A DNA stretch of 64,000 nucleotides from Rhodobacter sp. 24-YEA-8 (GTDB lineage Bacteria; Pseudomonadota; Alphaproteobacteria; Rhodobacterales; Rhodobacteraceae): the NCBI RefSeq assembly GCF_900105075.1, contig NZ_FNSK01000001.1, positions 1,005,001 to 1,069,000 on the forward strand, read 5' to 3'. This document shows positions 19,834 to 28,780 of the stretch, piece after piece; within the stretch, counting starts at the first letter, position 1; each line of letters begins with the position of its first letter. A program made the translations under genes and the position numbers. The notes beneath the pieces are model-generated. The model did no database searches and was not told the DNA's origin. It saw only the letters and a program-made list of their open reading frames with translations.

Positions 19834-20805
19834 TTACCAGCGCAGAACGACCGAACCCCAGGCAAGACCGCCGCCGATTGCCTCGGCGACCAGCAGGTCA
19901 CCCTGTTTGATCTGGCCACGCGCATGGCCGACCGACATGGCGAGGGGAATCGATGCGGCCGACGTATTGCCGTGATCCTGCACGGTGACGACCACCCGCT
20001 CCATCGGAACCTTCATCCGTTTCGCGGTCGATTCGATGATGCGGATATTGGCCTGATGCGGCACGATCCAGTCGACATCGTCGCCCGTCAGCCCCAGCTT
20101 GTCGAGCGAGGCATGTGCGGTCTCGGCCAGTTTCTCGACAGCATGACGGAAGACTTCCTTGCCTTCCATCCGCAGATGCCCGGTGGTGCCGGTCGAGGTG
20201 CCGCCATCGACGTAAAGCAGATCGCGGAAGCGACCGTCGGAATTCAGGTCGGTGGCGAGGATGCCGCGATCCGCATTGTCTCCCTGGCCTTCGACGGCCT
20301 CAAGAACCAGCGCGCCGGCGCCGTCGCCGAACAGCACACAGGTGCCGCGATCGGTCCAGTCCATCAGCCGCGAGAAGGTCTCGGCCCCGATCACCAGCGC
20401 GCGTTTCGCCTGGCCCGACACGATCAGCGCATTGGCATTCGAGAGCGCGAAGACGAAACCGGCGCAGACCGCCTGCACGTCAAAGGCGAATCCCTTTGTC
20501 ATGCCGAGCCGGCCCTGCACCATGGTCGCAACCGAAGGGAAGGTCAGGTCAGGGGTCGAGGTGGCGACGACTATCGCGTCGATGTCATCGGCGGTCATTC
20601 CGGCCTGGGCCAGGGCGGCCTCGGCCGCTTTGCAGGCCAGATCCGAGGTCATCTGACCTTCAGCCGCGAAATGGCGGCGCTCGATCCCCGAGCGCGAGCG
20701 AATCCATTCGTCAGAGGTCTCGACCAGTTTTTCGAATTCGGAATTCGGAACTACCCGCTCGGGCAGGTAATGCCCTACGCCCCTGACGACTGCACGCAAA
20801 GTCAT
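19834..20805 (-). CDS. fabH: Beta-ketoacyl-ACP synthase III
   Basis: 323 residues. It condenses acetyl-CoA with malonyl-ACP to start fatty acid synthesis. The catalytic triad is visible as Cys in VQAVCAGFVFAL, His in VPHQANIRI and Asn in DHGNTSAASIPLA. The C-terminus LAWGSVVLRW is typical. It overlaps the end of plsX by 4 bp, so the pair is coupled. Confidence 0.97.
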   Translation of the reverse strand: MTLRAVVRGVGHYLPERVVPNSEFEKLVETSDEWIRSRSGIERRHFAAEGQMTSDLACKAAEAALAQAGMTADDIDAIVVATSTPDLTFPSVATMVQGRLGMTKGFAFDVQAVCAGFVFALSNANALIVSGQAKRALVIGAETFSRLMDWTDRGTCVLFGDGAGALVLEAVEGQGDNADRGILATDLNSDGRFRDLLYVDGGTSTGTTGHLRMEGKEVFRHAVEKLAETAHASLDKLGLTGDDVDWIVPHQANIRIIESTAKRMKVPMERVVVTVQDHGNTSAASIPLAMSVGHARGQIKQGDLLVAEAIGGGLAWGSVVLRW

Positions 20806-21968
20806 ACGGATGAACCGCCCTCTTTCGCGGGACCGGTTCCGGCTGCACCGGAAGATCCCTCCGGTGACCCCTCTGGCCCCGTTTCCTCAGACGCACCATC
20901 CTGACGCGCTGTTTCGATAGATGCAAGCCGGGCCGCGATCCGTTCGGTCAGCCCGCTGAGCGCGAGGCGCCGCGCCAGCCCGATGGCCGCCGAAATGCCG
21001 GTCGCATCGGATCCGCCATGCGATTTGACCACGGTGCCTTTCAGCCCGAGGAAGACGCCGCCATTGACGCGGCGCGGGTCGATATTCTTCTGAAACCGTC
21101 TGAGCGAGCGCATCGCCAGCAGTGCCGCGATTTTCGCGAAGAAACCGGCGGTAAAGGCTTCGCGCAGGCGTTCGACCACCAGTTTTGCGGTGCCTTCGCC
21201 GGTTTTCAGCGCGACATTGCCGGTAAAGCCATCGGTCACGATCACGTCAGCGCGGGCGCCGGGGATTTCATTGCCTTCGACAAAACCGACATGGGTGAAG
21301 CCGCCCGAAGCCGCATGGGCGGCAAGGATCTCATTGGCTTCTTTCAGCTCGGCCCGGCCCTTGTGGTCTTCGGTGCCGACATTCAGCAGGCCAACACGCG
21401 GGCGCTGGATCGACAGACCAAGCGAGGCATAGGCCGATCCCATCACCGCATATTGCAAAAGATCCGAGGGCTCTGCCTTCACATCGGCGCCGACATCCAG
21501 CATCACGTTAAAGCCGCCGGGATTGCGCGAGGGCCAGAGGCAGGCAATCGCAGGGCGATTGATCCCCGGCAGCTTGCGCAGCCGGATCATCGACACCGCC
21601 ATCAGTGCGCCGGTATTGCCGCAGGAGACCGCGGCCCCCGCCTCGCCATTCCTGACGCAGTCAATCGCCGCCCACATCGAGGTGTTCTGGCCATGGCGCA
21701 TCACCTGGGCGGGCTTGTCCTCCATCGTCACCACTTCGGTCGCGTGACGCAGTTCAACCCGGCCTGCGAGGACCGGGGTCTTTGCAACCAGGGCAGAGAG
21801 CTGCGCCTCGTCGCCATGAAGGATGACGAAGAGATCAGGATTCCGGGCGATGGAATCGGCAAGGCCGGCGACAAAAACCGCCGGGCCCTGGTCACCGCCC
21901 ATAGCATCCGCAGATATGATAACGCGGGCAGCAGTGCCGGCAGGCGAGGTGTCTTTCACGCTCTTCAT
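20802..21968 (-). CDS. plsX: Phosphate acyltransferase PlsX
   Basis: 388 residues. It makes acyl-phosphate from acyl-ACP for phospholipid synthesis. Signatures: ISADAMGGDQGPAV, GNTGALMA, ACLWPSRNPGGFNVMLDVGA, GFTGNVALKTGEG and GGVFLGLKGTVVKSHGGSD. The first ATG has a weak ribosome binding site and a GTG four codons in is an alternative. The tail after SIETARQ (~35 residues) is low complexity. It lies 27 bp after rpmF. Confidence 0.96.
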   Translation of the reverse strand: MKSVKDTSPAGTAARVIISADAMGGDQGPAVFVAGLADSIARNPDLFVILHGDEAQLSALVAKTPVLAGRVELRHATEVVTMEDKPAQVMRHGQNTSMWAAIDCVRNGEAGAAVSCGNTGALMAVSMIRLRKLPGINRPAIACLWPSRNPGGFNVMLDVGADVKAEPSDLLQYAVMGSAYASLGLSIQRPRVGLLNVGTEDHKGRAELKEANEILAAHAASGGFTHVGFVEGNEIPGARADVIVTDGFTGNVALKTGEGTAKLVVERLREAFTAGFFAKIAALLAMRSLRRFQKNIDPRRVNGGVFLGLKGTVVKSHGGSDATGISAAIGLARRLALSGLTERIAARLASIETARQDGASEETGPEGSPEGSSGAAGTGPAKEGGSSV

Positions 21969-21995
21969 GCTGGGATGCCGCTGCCCTGGGCAGGC

Positions 21996-22202
21996 TTATG
22001 CCGCGTCTTCGTCGATATCGACTTCGCGTGCCACAGCCACGACTTCTTTCGAATCGTAGTGGCCGCAGGACGGGCAGACATGGTGCGGGCGCTTCAGCTC
22101 GCCGCAGTTGTTGCATTCGTTCGGATTCGCAGCAACCAGCGCGTCATGAGCGCGGCGCATGTTGCGGCGGGATTTGGTAACTCGGTTCTGAGGGACGGCC
22201 AT
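21996..22202 (-). CDS. rpmF: 50S ribosomal protein L32
   Basis: 68 residues. [20 protein letters not shown] starts the protein, and the zinc ribbon follows ([18 protein letters not shown]) with a short acidic tail. The start is fixed by this N-terminus and by GAGG upstream. It is followed closely by plsX, as in many bacteria. Confidence 0.97.
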   Translation of the reverse strand: MAVPQNRVTKSRRNMRRAHDALVAANPNECNNCGELKRPHHVCPSCGHYDSKEVVAVAREVDIDEDAA

Positions 22203-22488
22203 GTCACAACCTCGGGGCTTGGCTAGCGGGGACAAGCCCCTGATTTCTATAGGGCCTTCTGTTGCCAGCGGGCCTGGTTTTCCTTGTGACACAGCGCTGG
22301 CGAGACCATGCCCTCAGGGTCACAGGGACCGTTTGGACAATAGAAAACCATTGCTGTTTCACAGCTTGAATGAGGCGCGGAAAATACTCGCTTTCGGCGG
22401 AGGTTCAACCCCTATTCCGCTGCGATCCTGACCTTAGCCCGATATGTGCTCTCTGGTACCGGTCACGAAGGCCGACAGCGACCTGCGA

Positions 22489-23091
22489 TCACGATTCCTG
22501 TGCACCATCGGGCTTGTCGCCTTTTTTCAGAAGACCCGCAAGCCCGGCAAAAGGTTTCAGGGCCTCTTGTGTCAGGGGCGTCTCGCCGGGGGGCGCAAAG
22601 ACCGTCTCGCCAAGCTCTGCTCCTTCGGAGCGCGGCCAGGGCGGCAGCGCCAGCGCCAGCGCCTCACGGGCGACATCGGCAATGTCGAGCACTTCGGGAA
22701 GCGCCTCTTCACTGTCGCCTTCGGGGATCTCGAATTCCTCGGCCTCGGGGGGCGTCCAGTCTGAGAGGAAGCTGCGCCTGACCTCTTCGTCGATCTTCGC
22801 GGGGACGGGGGCGAGGGTGACGACACAGGACTGGGTCACATCGGCCTCCATTCTGGCGACCAGACGGAAATCGGCGCGGCCTTCCGGCAGGATCTCGCCG
22901 ACAAAGGTAAAGCGGTCGATTCGTGGCAGATCGAGGCTCCGGGCGAGTTCGGCCCGCCCCGCCGCGTCCGGGCGCCAGCGAAAGCGCGTGGGCTTGCGAT
23001 GCGAAAGCGTGGCCGCGCGCAGAACCGGTGCAGTGCTGTCGCGGCCTTCGGCGGCTGCGGGGGCGGGCGGATTGGGGGTCTTGGCTGCCAT
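22489..23091 (-). CDS. DUF177 (YceD-like) protein, large-subunit rRNA accumulation
   Basis: 200 residues. DUF177 proteins are linked to 23S rRNA accumulation and usually sit before rpmF, as here (286 bp gap). The core shows RFRWRPDAAGRAELARSLDL, a Cys-containing strand TQSCVVTLAPVPAKIDEEV, and the acidic region LPEVLDIADVAREALALALPP with C-terminal PFAGLAGLL. The start at 23091 (MAAKTPNPPAP) is chosen because upstream in-frame sequence lies in the divergent promoter region toward bamE. Confidence 0.88.
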   Translation of the reverse strand: MAAKTPNPPAPAAAEGRDSTAPVLRAATLSHRKPTRFRWRPDAAGRAELARSLDLPRIDRFTFVGEILPEGRADFRLVARMEADVTQSCVVTLAPVPAKIDEEVRRSFLSDWTPPEAEEFEIPEGDSEEALPEVLDIADVAREALALALPPWPRSEGAELGETVFAPPGETPLTQEALKPFAGLAGLLKKGDKPDGAQES

Positions 23092-23362
23092 AGGTGTCAC
23101 TTTGCCTGAATTTACTGCGGTCTTATGCCCTTCCTCAGGGCGCGGTCTTCGGATCAGATCTTCCCGGACCCTGTCGCGGCACAGATCGCGGGCCGGTACC
23201 CCGAACCGGCAATCCCGGGTGGTGTCCCGGTGAGGTCGGAGAGTGCTGCCTTGAACAAAGGGCGATCCTTCTGCTATCTCAGGGCGCAAGAGGGTATTGC
23301 CGGCCGGGACGGGCGGTTATCGACCTTATCGCAGAGAATTCGGGCAGAGCAACGGGGCAGGA

Positions 23363-23821
23363 ATGGCAGGCAGGACTGGAATGGCGCTGCGTATGGCGGC
23401 CCTGGGGCTTCTGCTCATGGTCGCGGCCTGTGCGAAAGTCTATCGCAATCACGGCTATGTTCCCGATGATACCGAACTGGCGAAGGTCCAGGTGGGCGTC
23501 GATACCCGCGACACGGTGGCGACAAAAATCGGTCGCCCCTCGGCCCAGGGTCTGCTGAATGACCTGGGCTGGTTCTATGTGCAGAGCCGGTTCGAACATT
23601 ACGGCCCTAAAGAACCGACAGAGATCGAACGCCAGGTCGTCGCGATCAACTTCTCGGAAAACGGCACGGTGCAGAATATCGGTCGTTACGGACTTGAAGA
23701 TGGCCGCGTGATCGAATTGTCGCGCCGAGTGACCGAAACGAATATCAAGGGCGTGAGCCTTATCGGCCAGCTTCTGGGCAATGTGGGCCGTATTCAGGCC
23801 AGCGACCTCGTCCGGAACTGA
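23363..23821 (+). CDS. bamE: Outer membrane assembly factor BamE (SmpA/OmlA), lipoprotein
   Basis: About 152 residues. A signal peptide (MALRMAALGLLLMVAAC) ends in a lipobox with Cys at residue 23 for lipidation. The SmpA/OmlA domain follows (VYRNHGYVPDD, GVDTRDTVATKIGRPSAQG, WFYVQSRFEHYG, VAINFSENGTVQNI). It belongs to the BAM complex that inserts outer membrane beta-barrels. Starts at 23363 or 23381 both give a proper signal peptide. A strong terminator follows. Confidence 0.9.
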   Translation: MAGRTGMALRMAALGLLLMVAACAKVYRNHGYVPDDTELAKVQVGVDTRDTVATKIGRPSAQGLLNDLGWFYVQSRFEHYGPKEPTEIERQVVAINFSENGTVQNIGRYGLEDGRVIELSRRVTETNIKGVSLIGQLLGNVGRIQASDLVRN

Positions 23822-23838
23822 TCTGATGCATTGAGGAA

Positions 23839-23869
23839 ACGGCGCCGGTTTGCCCGGCGCCGTTTTTGT
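23839..23869 (+). terminator. Terminator after bamE
   Basis: ACGGCGCCGG (23839-23848) pairs with CCGGCGCCGT (23854-23863) and is followed by a T run. It lies 17 bp past the bamE stop and just before the end of convergent msrB. Confidence 0.9.
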
Positions 23870-23877
23870 TTGCGTAT

Positions 23878-24288
23878 TCAGCCGTCCCGGCCGTCGTCCT
23901 GGCGGTCGAAGTCCAGCGCCACACCGTTGATGCAATAGCGCAATCCGCCCCGCTCCGGCGGACCATCGGGGAAGACATGCCCCAGATGCGCGTCACAGCG
24001 TGCGCAATGGACCTCGGTACGGACCATGCCATGCGTGGTGTCGCGCGAGCCCTCAATGCTTTCATCGGCAACCGGCGCGGTAAAGGCGGGCCAGCCACAG
24101 CCCGAATCGTAGCGCTCTTCCGAGGTGAACAGCGGCGCGCCGCAGCAGATGCAGGTATAGACGCCGTCGCCTTCCGGCGTCTCGTCATGCGAGAAGGGGC
24201 GCTCGGTTGCATGGTGGCGGGTGACCTCATAAGCGAGATCCGAGAGCTGTGCGCGCCAGTCCTGATCTGATTTGACGATCTTGCTCAT
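23878..24288 (-). CDS. msrB: Peptide-methionine (R)-S-oxide reductase
   Basis: 136 residues, full length. It reduces methionine-R-sulfoxide in proteins. Zinc-binding CxxC pairs are CICC and CARC; the catalytic Cys lies in RYCINGVALDF; GSGCGWPAF-type and THGMVRTEVHC segments are present. Monocistronic and convergent with bamE. Confidence 0.96.
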   Translation of the reverse strand: MSKIVKSDQDWRAQLSDLAYEVTRHHATERPFSHDETPEGDGVYTCICCGAPLFTSEERYDSGCGWPAFTAPVADESIEGSRDTTHGMVRTEVHCARCDAHLGHVFPDGPPERGGLRYCINGVALDFDRQDDGRDG

Positions 24289-24380
24289 ATCGCTCTCCCT
24301 GAGATGATGGGTGTCTGAGCACGAATCTAGGGCGTGGGATGGGAATGTCGAGGGGCGGGGCTGCGATCATTGCGCCACAA

Positions 24381-25097
24381 ATGACCACGATCACGCGTGG
24401 CGGGATGCGGGCGCGGCTGGCAGGTGATGCCGGCGATATCGACGCGGTGATGGCGCTGAGGCGTCAGGCCTGGCCTTCGGATCGTGTCGATCCGCTGGAT
24501 GCGGTCGCGGGGCAGCTGATGATCGAGGGCAGGGACGGGCGGCTTCTGGCGACATTGCGGGTAGGGCTGGTGCCGGCTCTGGCGCTGGCGGGCAGCTATT
24601 CGGCGCGGTTCTATGACCTTGCGCCACTTGCAGCGGAAGGCGGGCTCTGGCTGGAGCCTGGCCGCTTTGCCGCAGCCCCAGGTGCCGGCTGGGAGGCGCT
24701 GCGGCTGTGCTGGGCGGCGCTGGCGCGGATCGCGCTGGAGGCGGGGCTGCGGGGGCTTTTCGGTTGCGCCTCTTTTCCGGGCGCCGACTGGCAGCATCAC
24801 CGCGAGGCGCTGGCGCTGCTGGCGGCGCAGCCTGTGCCGAGCGGCGCCCTGCGCCCGGGGCCGCTTGCATCAGAGCGGGTGGCATATCCGGCGCTGGCCG
24901 GTGCGGTCAGCGATCAGAAGGTGGCACTGGCGGGGATGCCACCCCTGCTGCGCTTTTATCTCTCGCTTGGCGGCCAGGTTTCGGATCATGCGGTCGTGGA
25001 CCGCCAGCTCGACACGCTGCATGTCTTCACCTGCGTCGAGACCGACAGAATACCAAAGGCGCGCAGAGAGTCCCTGCGCGCCCTGGCTATGGACTGA
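24381..25097 (+). CDS. GNAT-type N-acyltransferase, OlsB-like (ornithine lipid or related)
   Basis: 238 residues. The layout follows OlsB-type acyltransferases: ARLAGDAGDIDAVMALRRQAW at the N-terminus, the central YSARFYDLAPL and LEPGRFAAAPG, GLFGCASFPGAD, and the C-terminal LRFYLSLGGQVSDHAVVDRQ, which ends THVFTCVE-like. OlsB transfers a 3-hydroxyacyl group from ACP to ornithine. No olsA/plsC partner lies beside it, so the acceptor is inferred only from family. The start at 24381 has no strong ribosome binding site; 24339 is in frame. Confidence 0.72.
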   Translation: MTTITRGGMRARLAGDAGDIDAVMALRRQAWPSDRVDPLDAVAGQLMIEGRDGRLLATLRVGLVPALALAGSYSARFYDLAPLAAEGGLWLEPGRFAAAPGAGWEALRLCWAALARIALEAGLRGLFGCASFPGADWQHHREALALLAAQPVPSGALRPGPLASERVAYPALAGAVSDQKVALAGMPPLLRFYLSLGGQVSDHAVVDRQLDTLHVFTCVETDRIPKARRESLRALAMD

Positions 25098-25109
25098 CGA
25101 GCCGAAGGG

Positions 25110-26093
25110 TCAGCCGCGCGCGCGACGCCCGCCACGACGGCCACCGGCCGCGCTTGTCGCGGCTGCAGCCGAAGCTTCTGAAAAGGTCTGGCCGCCTTCA
25201 ACCGCCTCGATCACTTTCGAGAAGCGGATCCATTCGCCGCCATTCGCATCATGGTTCATCAGGAAATTGGCGGCACGGATCGCTTCCATCTCCTGCTGGC
25301 GGACCGGGTTCATGATCGCGCTGGTCATGCCGGCGCAGATTGCCATCGGCAGGAAGGCGCCGTTGATTCCGTGGCGATGCGGCAGGCCGAACGAGATGTT
25401 CGAGGCGCCGCAGGTGGTGTTGACACCCAGCTCGTCGCGCAACCGGCGGACCAGCGTGAAGACCTGCTGCCCGGCCGAACCCATGGCGCCAACCGGCATC
25501 ACCAGCGGGTCAACGACGATATCATGCGCCGGAATGCCGAAATCGGCGGCACGTTCCACGATTTTCTTCGCCACGGCAAAGCGCACATCCGGATCGGGCG
25601 AGATGCCGGTATCGTCATTCGAAATCGCCACCACCGGCACATTGTATTTCTTGACCAGCGGCAGCACGAGTTCCAGCCGTTCCTCTTCCCCGGTGACCGA
25701 GTTCAGAAGCGGGCGGCCCTCGCAGGCCATCAGCCCGGCCTCAAGCGCGCCCGGGACCGAGCTGTCGATGCACAAAGGCACGTCGACGGTCTGCTGCACG
25801 ATCTCGATCAGCTGTTTCATCAGGGGCGGCTCGACAAAGTTATTGTCGGCGTAGCGCGGGTCTTTCGCCATCATATTAGTGAAGACGGCGCCCGAATTGA
25901 TGTCGAGCACGGTTGCGCCGCAGGCGACCTGTTCCAGTGCATCCCGGATAACGGTGTCGAAATTCCCCGCCTCAAGCTCGGCTGCGAGCTTTTTACGCCC
26001 GGTCGGGTTGATCCGTTCGCCGATGACACAAAAGGGTTCGTCGAAACCGATGATCACGGTTTTCGTTTTAGATTCAATGACGGTACGGGTCAT
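25110..26093 (-). CDS. Methyltetrahydrofolate:corrinoid methyltransferase family protein
   Basis: 327 residues of the pterin-binding TIM-barrel family (MeTr/AcsE/MtvA type). Seen: GERINPTGRKKLAAELE, ATVLDINSGA, the active-site loops LLNSVTGEEERL and AISNDDTG, and CGASNISFGLP. The last ~25 residues (AAAATSAAGGRRGGRRARG) are a low-complexity basic tail. It moves a methyl group between a corrinoid protein and tetrahydrofolate. Its neighbours metF and the virulence-factor gene on the same strand form a C1 cluster that in Rhodobacterales accompanies methylamine/betaine demethylation. Confidence 0.85.
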   Translation of the reverse strand: MTRTVIESKTKTVIIGFDEPFCVIGERINPTGRKKLAAELEAGNFDTVIRDALEQVACGATVLDINSGAVFTNMMAKDPRYADNNFVEPPLMKQLIEIVQQTVDVPLCIDSSVPGALEAGLMACEGRPLLNSVTGEEERLELVLPLVKKYNVPVVAISNDDTGISPDPDVRFAVAKKIVERAADFGIPAHDIVVDPLVMPVGAMGSAGQQVFTLVRRLRDELGVNTTCGASNISFGLPHRHGINGAFLPMAICAGMTSAIMNPVRQQEMEAIRAANFLMNHDANGGEWIRFSKVIEAVEGGQTFSEASAAAATSAAGGRRGGRRARG

Positions 26094-26118
26094 TCCTGAT
26101 CCTGTTGATTAAGTATGT

Positions 26119-27033
26119 TCAGGCAGCGCGTGCGGGTTTTCCGGCGAGGCCGCCATTGGCGGTGACCCATTCCGCATTGGTTTTGATGCCGCCCAGCGGG
26201 AAGAAATGCACCTGCTCGATCGCGAATCCGGGATTGGCGGCCTTATGGGCGGCAAGCGCGGCAAGTACATCGGTCGGCTCATAGGGAAGGAGTAGTTTGG
26301 TCACATCCAGCGCGCGTTTTTGCAGAACTTTCAAAGACGGGCCAACGCCGCAGGCAATGGCGAATTTGATCAGGGTCTGCAGCTTTGCCGGCCCCGCGAT
26401 GCCGATATGGACGGGCAGAGACACACCTTCCTGTTGCAGCCGGCTGACCCAGGCAATCACCGGTTCCGCGTCAAAGCAGAACTGGGTCGCCATCGCCATT
26501 TTTGCATCCGTCCGCTCGGCAAAAGCCGATTTCCAGCGCGCAGCCTCCATCACCGCGCGATCCGAGCCATCGGCGTCGATATCCTTATTTCCCTCGGGGT
26601 GGCCCGCGACATGGAGACGCTCGAACCCGTCAAAGGCGCCCGTTTCCAGCAACTGCATCGAGGAGTGGAAATCGCCATATGGCTTTGCAACCCCACCGGC
26701 GAGCATCAGCCCCTGGCGCACGCCGACATCTTTGTAGCGCGAGATCCAGTCGACCAGCGTCGCCTTATCCCTGATGATGCGGGCCGGAAAATGCGGCATC
26801 ACCGTATAGCCTTCTTCGCCGATCCGTTTTGCGGTGGCGACCATTTCCTCGATCGGCGTGCCCTCGATATGGGCGATATAGACGCGGGTGCCCTCGGGCA
26901 GCAGCGCGCGGAAATCCGGGATCTTCTCGGCGGTGCGCGGCATTACCTCGATGGAATAGCCTTTCAGAAAGCTCTCCAGAGAGCCGCCGGATGTCGCGGG
27001 AGCGGCGGGTTTGCGGAAGGAAAACAGGGCCAT
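26119..27033 (-). CDS. Methylenetetrahydrofolate reductase family protein
   Basis: 304 residues, TIM-barrel flavoprotein of the MetF family. Segments: IEVMPRTAEKIPDF, VYIAHIEGTPIEEM, GYTVMPHFPARII, MLAGGVAKPYGDFHSSM, ATQFCFDAEPVIAWV and PVHIGIAGPAKLQTL. The start at 27033 has AAAGGAG 7 bp upstream. It sits 25 bp before the methyltransferase gene and 34 bp after the virulence-factor gene. This divergent form probably serves methyl-group catabolism (methyl-THF oxidation) rather than methionine synthesis; that is inference from context. Confidence 0.85.
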   Translation of the reverse strand: MALFSFRKPAAPATSGGSLESFLKGYSIEVMPRTAEKIPDFRALLPEGTRVYIAHIEGTPIEEMVATAKRIGEEGYTVMPHFPARIIRDKATLVDWISRYKDVGVRQGLMLAGGVAKPYGDFHSSMQLLETGAFDGFERLHVAGHPEGNKDIDADGSDRAVMEAARWKSAFAERTDAKMAMATQFCFDAEPVIAWVSRLQQEGVSLPVHIGIAGPAKLQTLIKFAIACGVGPSLKVLQKRALDVTKLLLPYEPTDVLAALAAHKAANPGFAIEQVHFFPLGGIKTNAEWVTANGGLAGKPARAA

Positions 27034-27067
27034 CAGTCGCTCCTTTAACGTCAGTTGCATTCAGAGA

Positions 27068-27382
27068 TCAGCCCGCGGTGGGGGGCGTGGCCCAGCCATC
27101 ATTGGCAATCAGCGCTTTGATCCGGTCGGTGTCGTACTCAGCCTCAAGGCGGGCGGCGGCATCGCGGGCGATGTCATCGGGATCGCCTTCGGCCTCGCCT
27201 TCGACGGCCTTGCGCCATTCTGCGAGATAAGCGTCAGAGTCCCGCGCGCCGATCTTCATCGCACAACGGTCGATTGCCTGTTCAAACCGCTCGGGCAGCT
27301 GCACTTTCGACCCGCGCCGGCCCTTGCCGACGATGACCTGGGCGGGAATGTCTCTCCAGCGAACGATGGTGATTTCGGGCAT
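27068..27382 (-). CDS. Virulence-factor domain protein (small C1-cluster protein)
   Basis: 104 residues beginning MPEITIVRWRDIPAQVIVGKG and containing QLPERFEQAIDRCAMKIGA, the pattern of the short 'virulence factor' family that in alphaproteobacteria sits next to metF-like and methyltetrahydrofolate methyltransferase genes. Its biochemical role is not known to me. The start at 27382 follows a purine-rich GAGGGGGGAA. It is first in a three-gene minus-strand operon. Confidence 0.8.
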   Translation of the reverse strand: MPEITIVRWRDIPAQVIVGKGRRGSKVQLPERFEQAIDRCAMKIGARDSDAYLAEWRKAVEGEAEGDPDDIARDAAARLEAEYDTDRIKALIANDGWATPPTAG

Positions 27383-27631
27383 TGCTGCGATTCCCCCCTC
27401 AAGCCTCTCTGTCTTTGTGTAGACGTCGCAAACCAGCCGCCATGGTCGGTTTTCGACATGGCGACGCCTTGCAGCGACAGCGGGCACAGGCCTGTCCGGC
27501 GCGCCGATCTCTGCGCGCCGCCAGCGCCACACCCTCGCTGCCGCCACCCTGCCATGACGTGCCCCGTGATGAAACCTTGTCATACCAGGGCCACGCTATT
27601 ACATTCGTCTCAACCACATATGGAGGGCGGT

Positions 27632-28765
27632 ATGACGCCCGAGCGTCCCCAAGGGGCGGACGCGGCACCAGTCAGGGTCGAGCCAGAGCAATCCGGTTCC
27701 CTCCCCGGTGTTTCGTCACCCCGCGAAGGCCGGGGATCAGCGCTTTACGCTGCGCTGGATCTTGGCACGAATTCGTGCCGCATGCTGATCGCCCAGCCAT
27801 CGGGTGCGCAGTTCGCGGTGACGGACAGTTTTTCCAAGACCGTGCAGCTTGGCGCGGGGCTGGAAGCATCGGGACGGCTCAGCCGGACCTCGATGGCGCG
27901 CACCATCCAGGCGCTGCGCATCTGTCAGAAAAAGATCGAAAAACATGGCGTGACCCGGATGCGTCTGGTCGCGACCGAAGCCTGCAGGCGGGCGCGGAAT
28001 GCCCGCGAGTTCATCCGCCAGGTGCGGCGTGAAACCGGCATGAGCCTCGAGATCATCTCGGCCGAGGAAGAGGCGCGGCTGGCCGTGGTCTCCTGCGCGC
28101 CGCTGGTCAGTGCAAAGACCGAACAGCTGCTGGTGGTCGATATCGGCGGCGGATCCACGGAACTCGTCTGGATCGACCTTTCCGCTGTTCCGCCCGAGGA
28201 CCGCGCCAAATCGATCATGCGGCTCAGGACCGGGTTCAACCAGGCCTCAGATCTGCCCCAGGCGCGGGTGGTGGACTGGATTTCGGTCAAGCTCGGTGTG
28301 GCGACGCTGAAAGAACAATTCCAGGATGTCGAGGATGACGCCGCGCGTTTCGCACTGATGTCCTGGTTTTTCGAGGAAAACCTCGCCTCCTTCAGCCCTT
28401 ATCACGCGCAGTCGAAACGCGACGGTTTTCAGATCATCGGCACCTCGGGCACGGTGACCACGGTTGCGGCCTCCTGGCTGGGGCTCAAACGCTATGACCG
28501 CGCCAAGGTTGACGGGCTCGAGATGACCTCGACCCAGATCGACGGGGTGATCCGCGACTATCTGGCGCTTGGCCCTGAAGGGCGGCGCTCTGACCCGCGG
28601 ATCGGGCGCGACCGCCATACGCTGATCATGTCGGGGGCGGCGATTTTGCAGGCCCTGATGCGGATCTGGCCTACCGAACGGCTGTCAGTTGCGGATCGCG
28701 GTCTGCGCGAGGGCCTGCTATATGCCCAGATGAGCGCCGATGGCGTACTGGATGAAGCGCCGTAA
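27632..28765 (+). CDS. Ppx/GppA phosphatase family protein
   Basis: 377 residues of the exopolyphosphatase/guanosine pentaphosphatase family (ASKHA fold). After a ~40-residue variable N-terminus come ALDLGTNSCRMLIA, VATEACRRARNAREFI, ISAEEEARLA, VDIGGGSTELVWID and IGTSGTVTTVAA. The start at 27632 has GGAGGG just upstream; the frame is open further back but over the promoter region. It is shorter than E. coli Ppx (about 513) and lacks its C-terminal extension, the usual alphaproteobacterial form. It is followed after 15 bp by rlmE. Confidence 0.9.
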   Translation: MTPERPQGADAAPVRVEPEQSGSLPGVSSPREGRGSALYAALDLGTNSCRMLIAQPSGAQFAVTDSFSKTVQLGAGLEASGRLSRTSMARTIQALRICQKKIEKHGVTRMRLVATEACRRARNAREFIRQVRRETGMSLEIISAEEEARLAVVSCAPLVSAKTEQLLVVDIGGGSTELVWIDLSAVPPEDRAKSIMRLRTGFNQASDLPQARVVDWISVKLGVATLKEQFQDVEDDAARFALMSWFFEENLASFSPYHAQSKRDGFQIIGTSGTVTTVAASWLGLKRYDRAKVDGLEMTSTQIDGVIRDYLALGPEGRRSDPRIGRDRHTLIMSGAAILQALMRIWPTERLSVADRGLREGLLYAQMSADGVLDEAP

Positions 28766-28780
28766 AAGAAGGGCCGCAGG

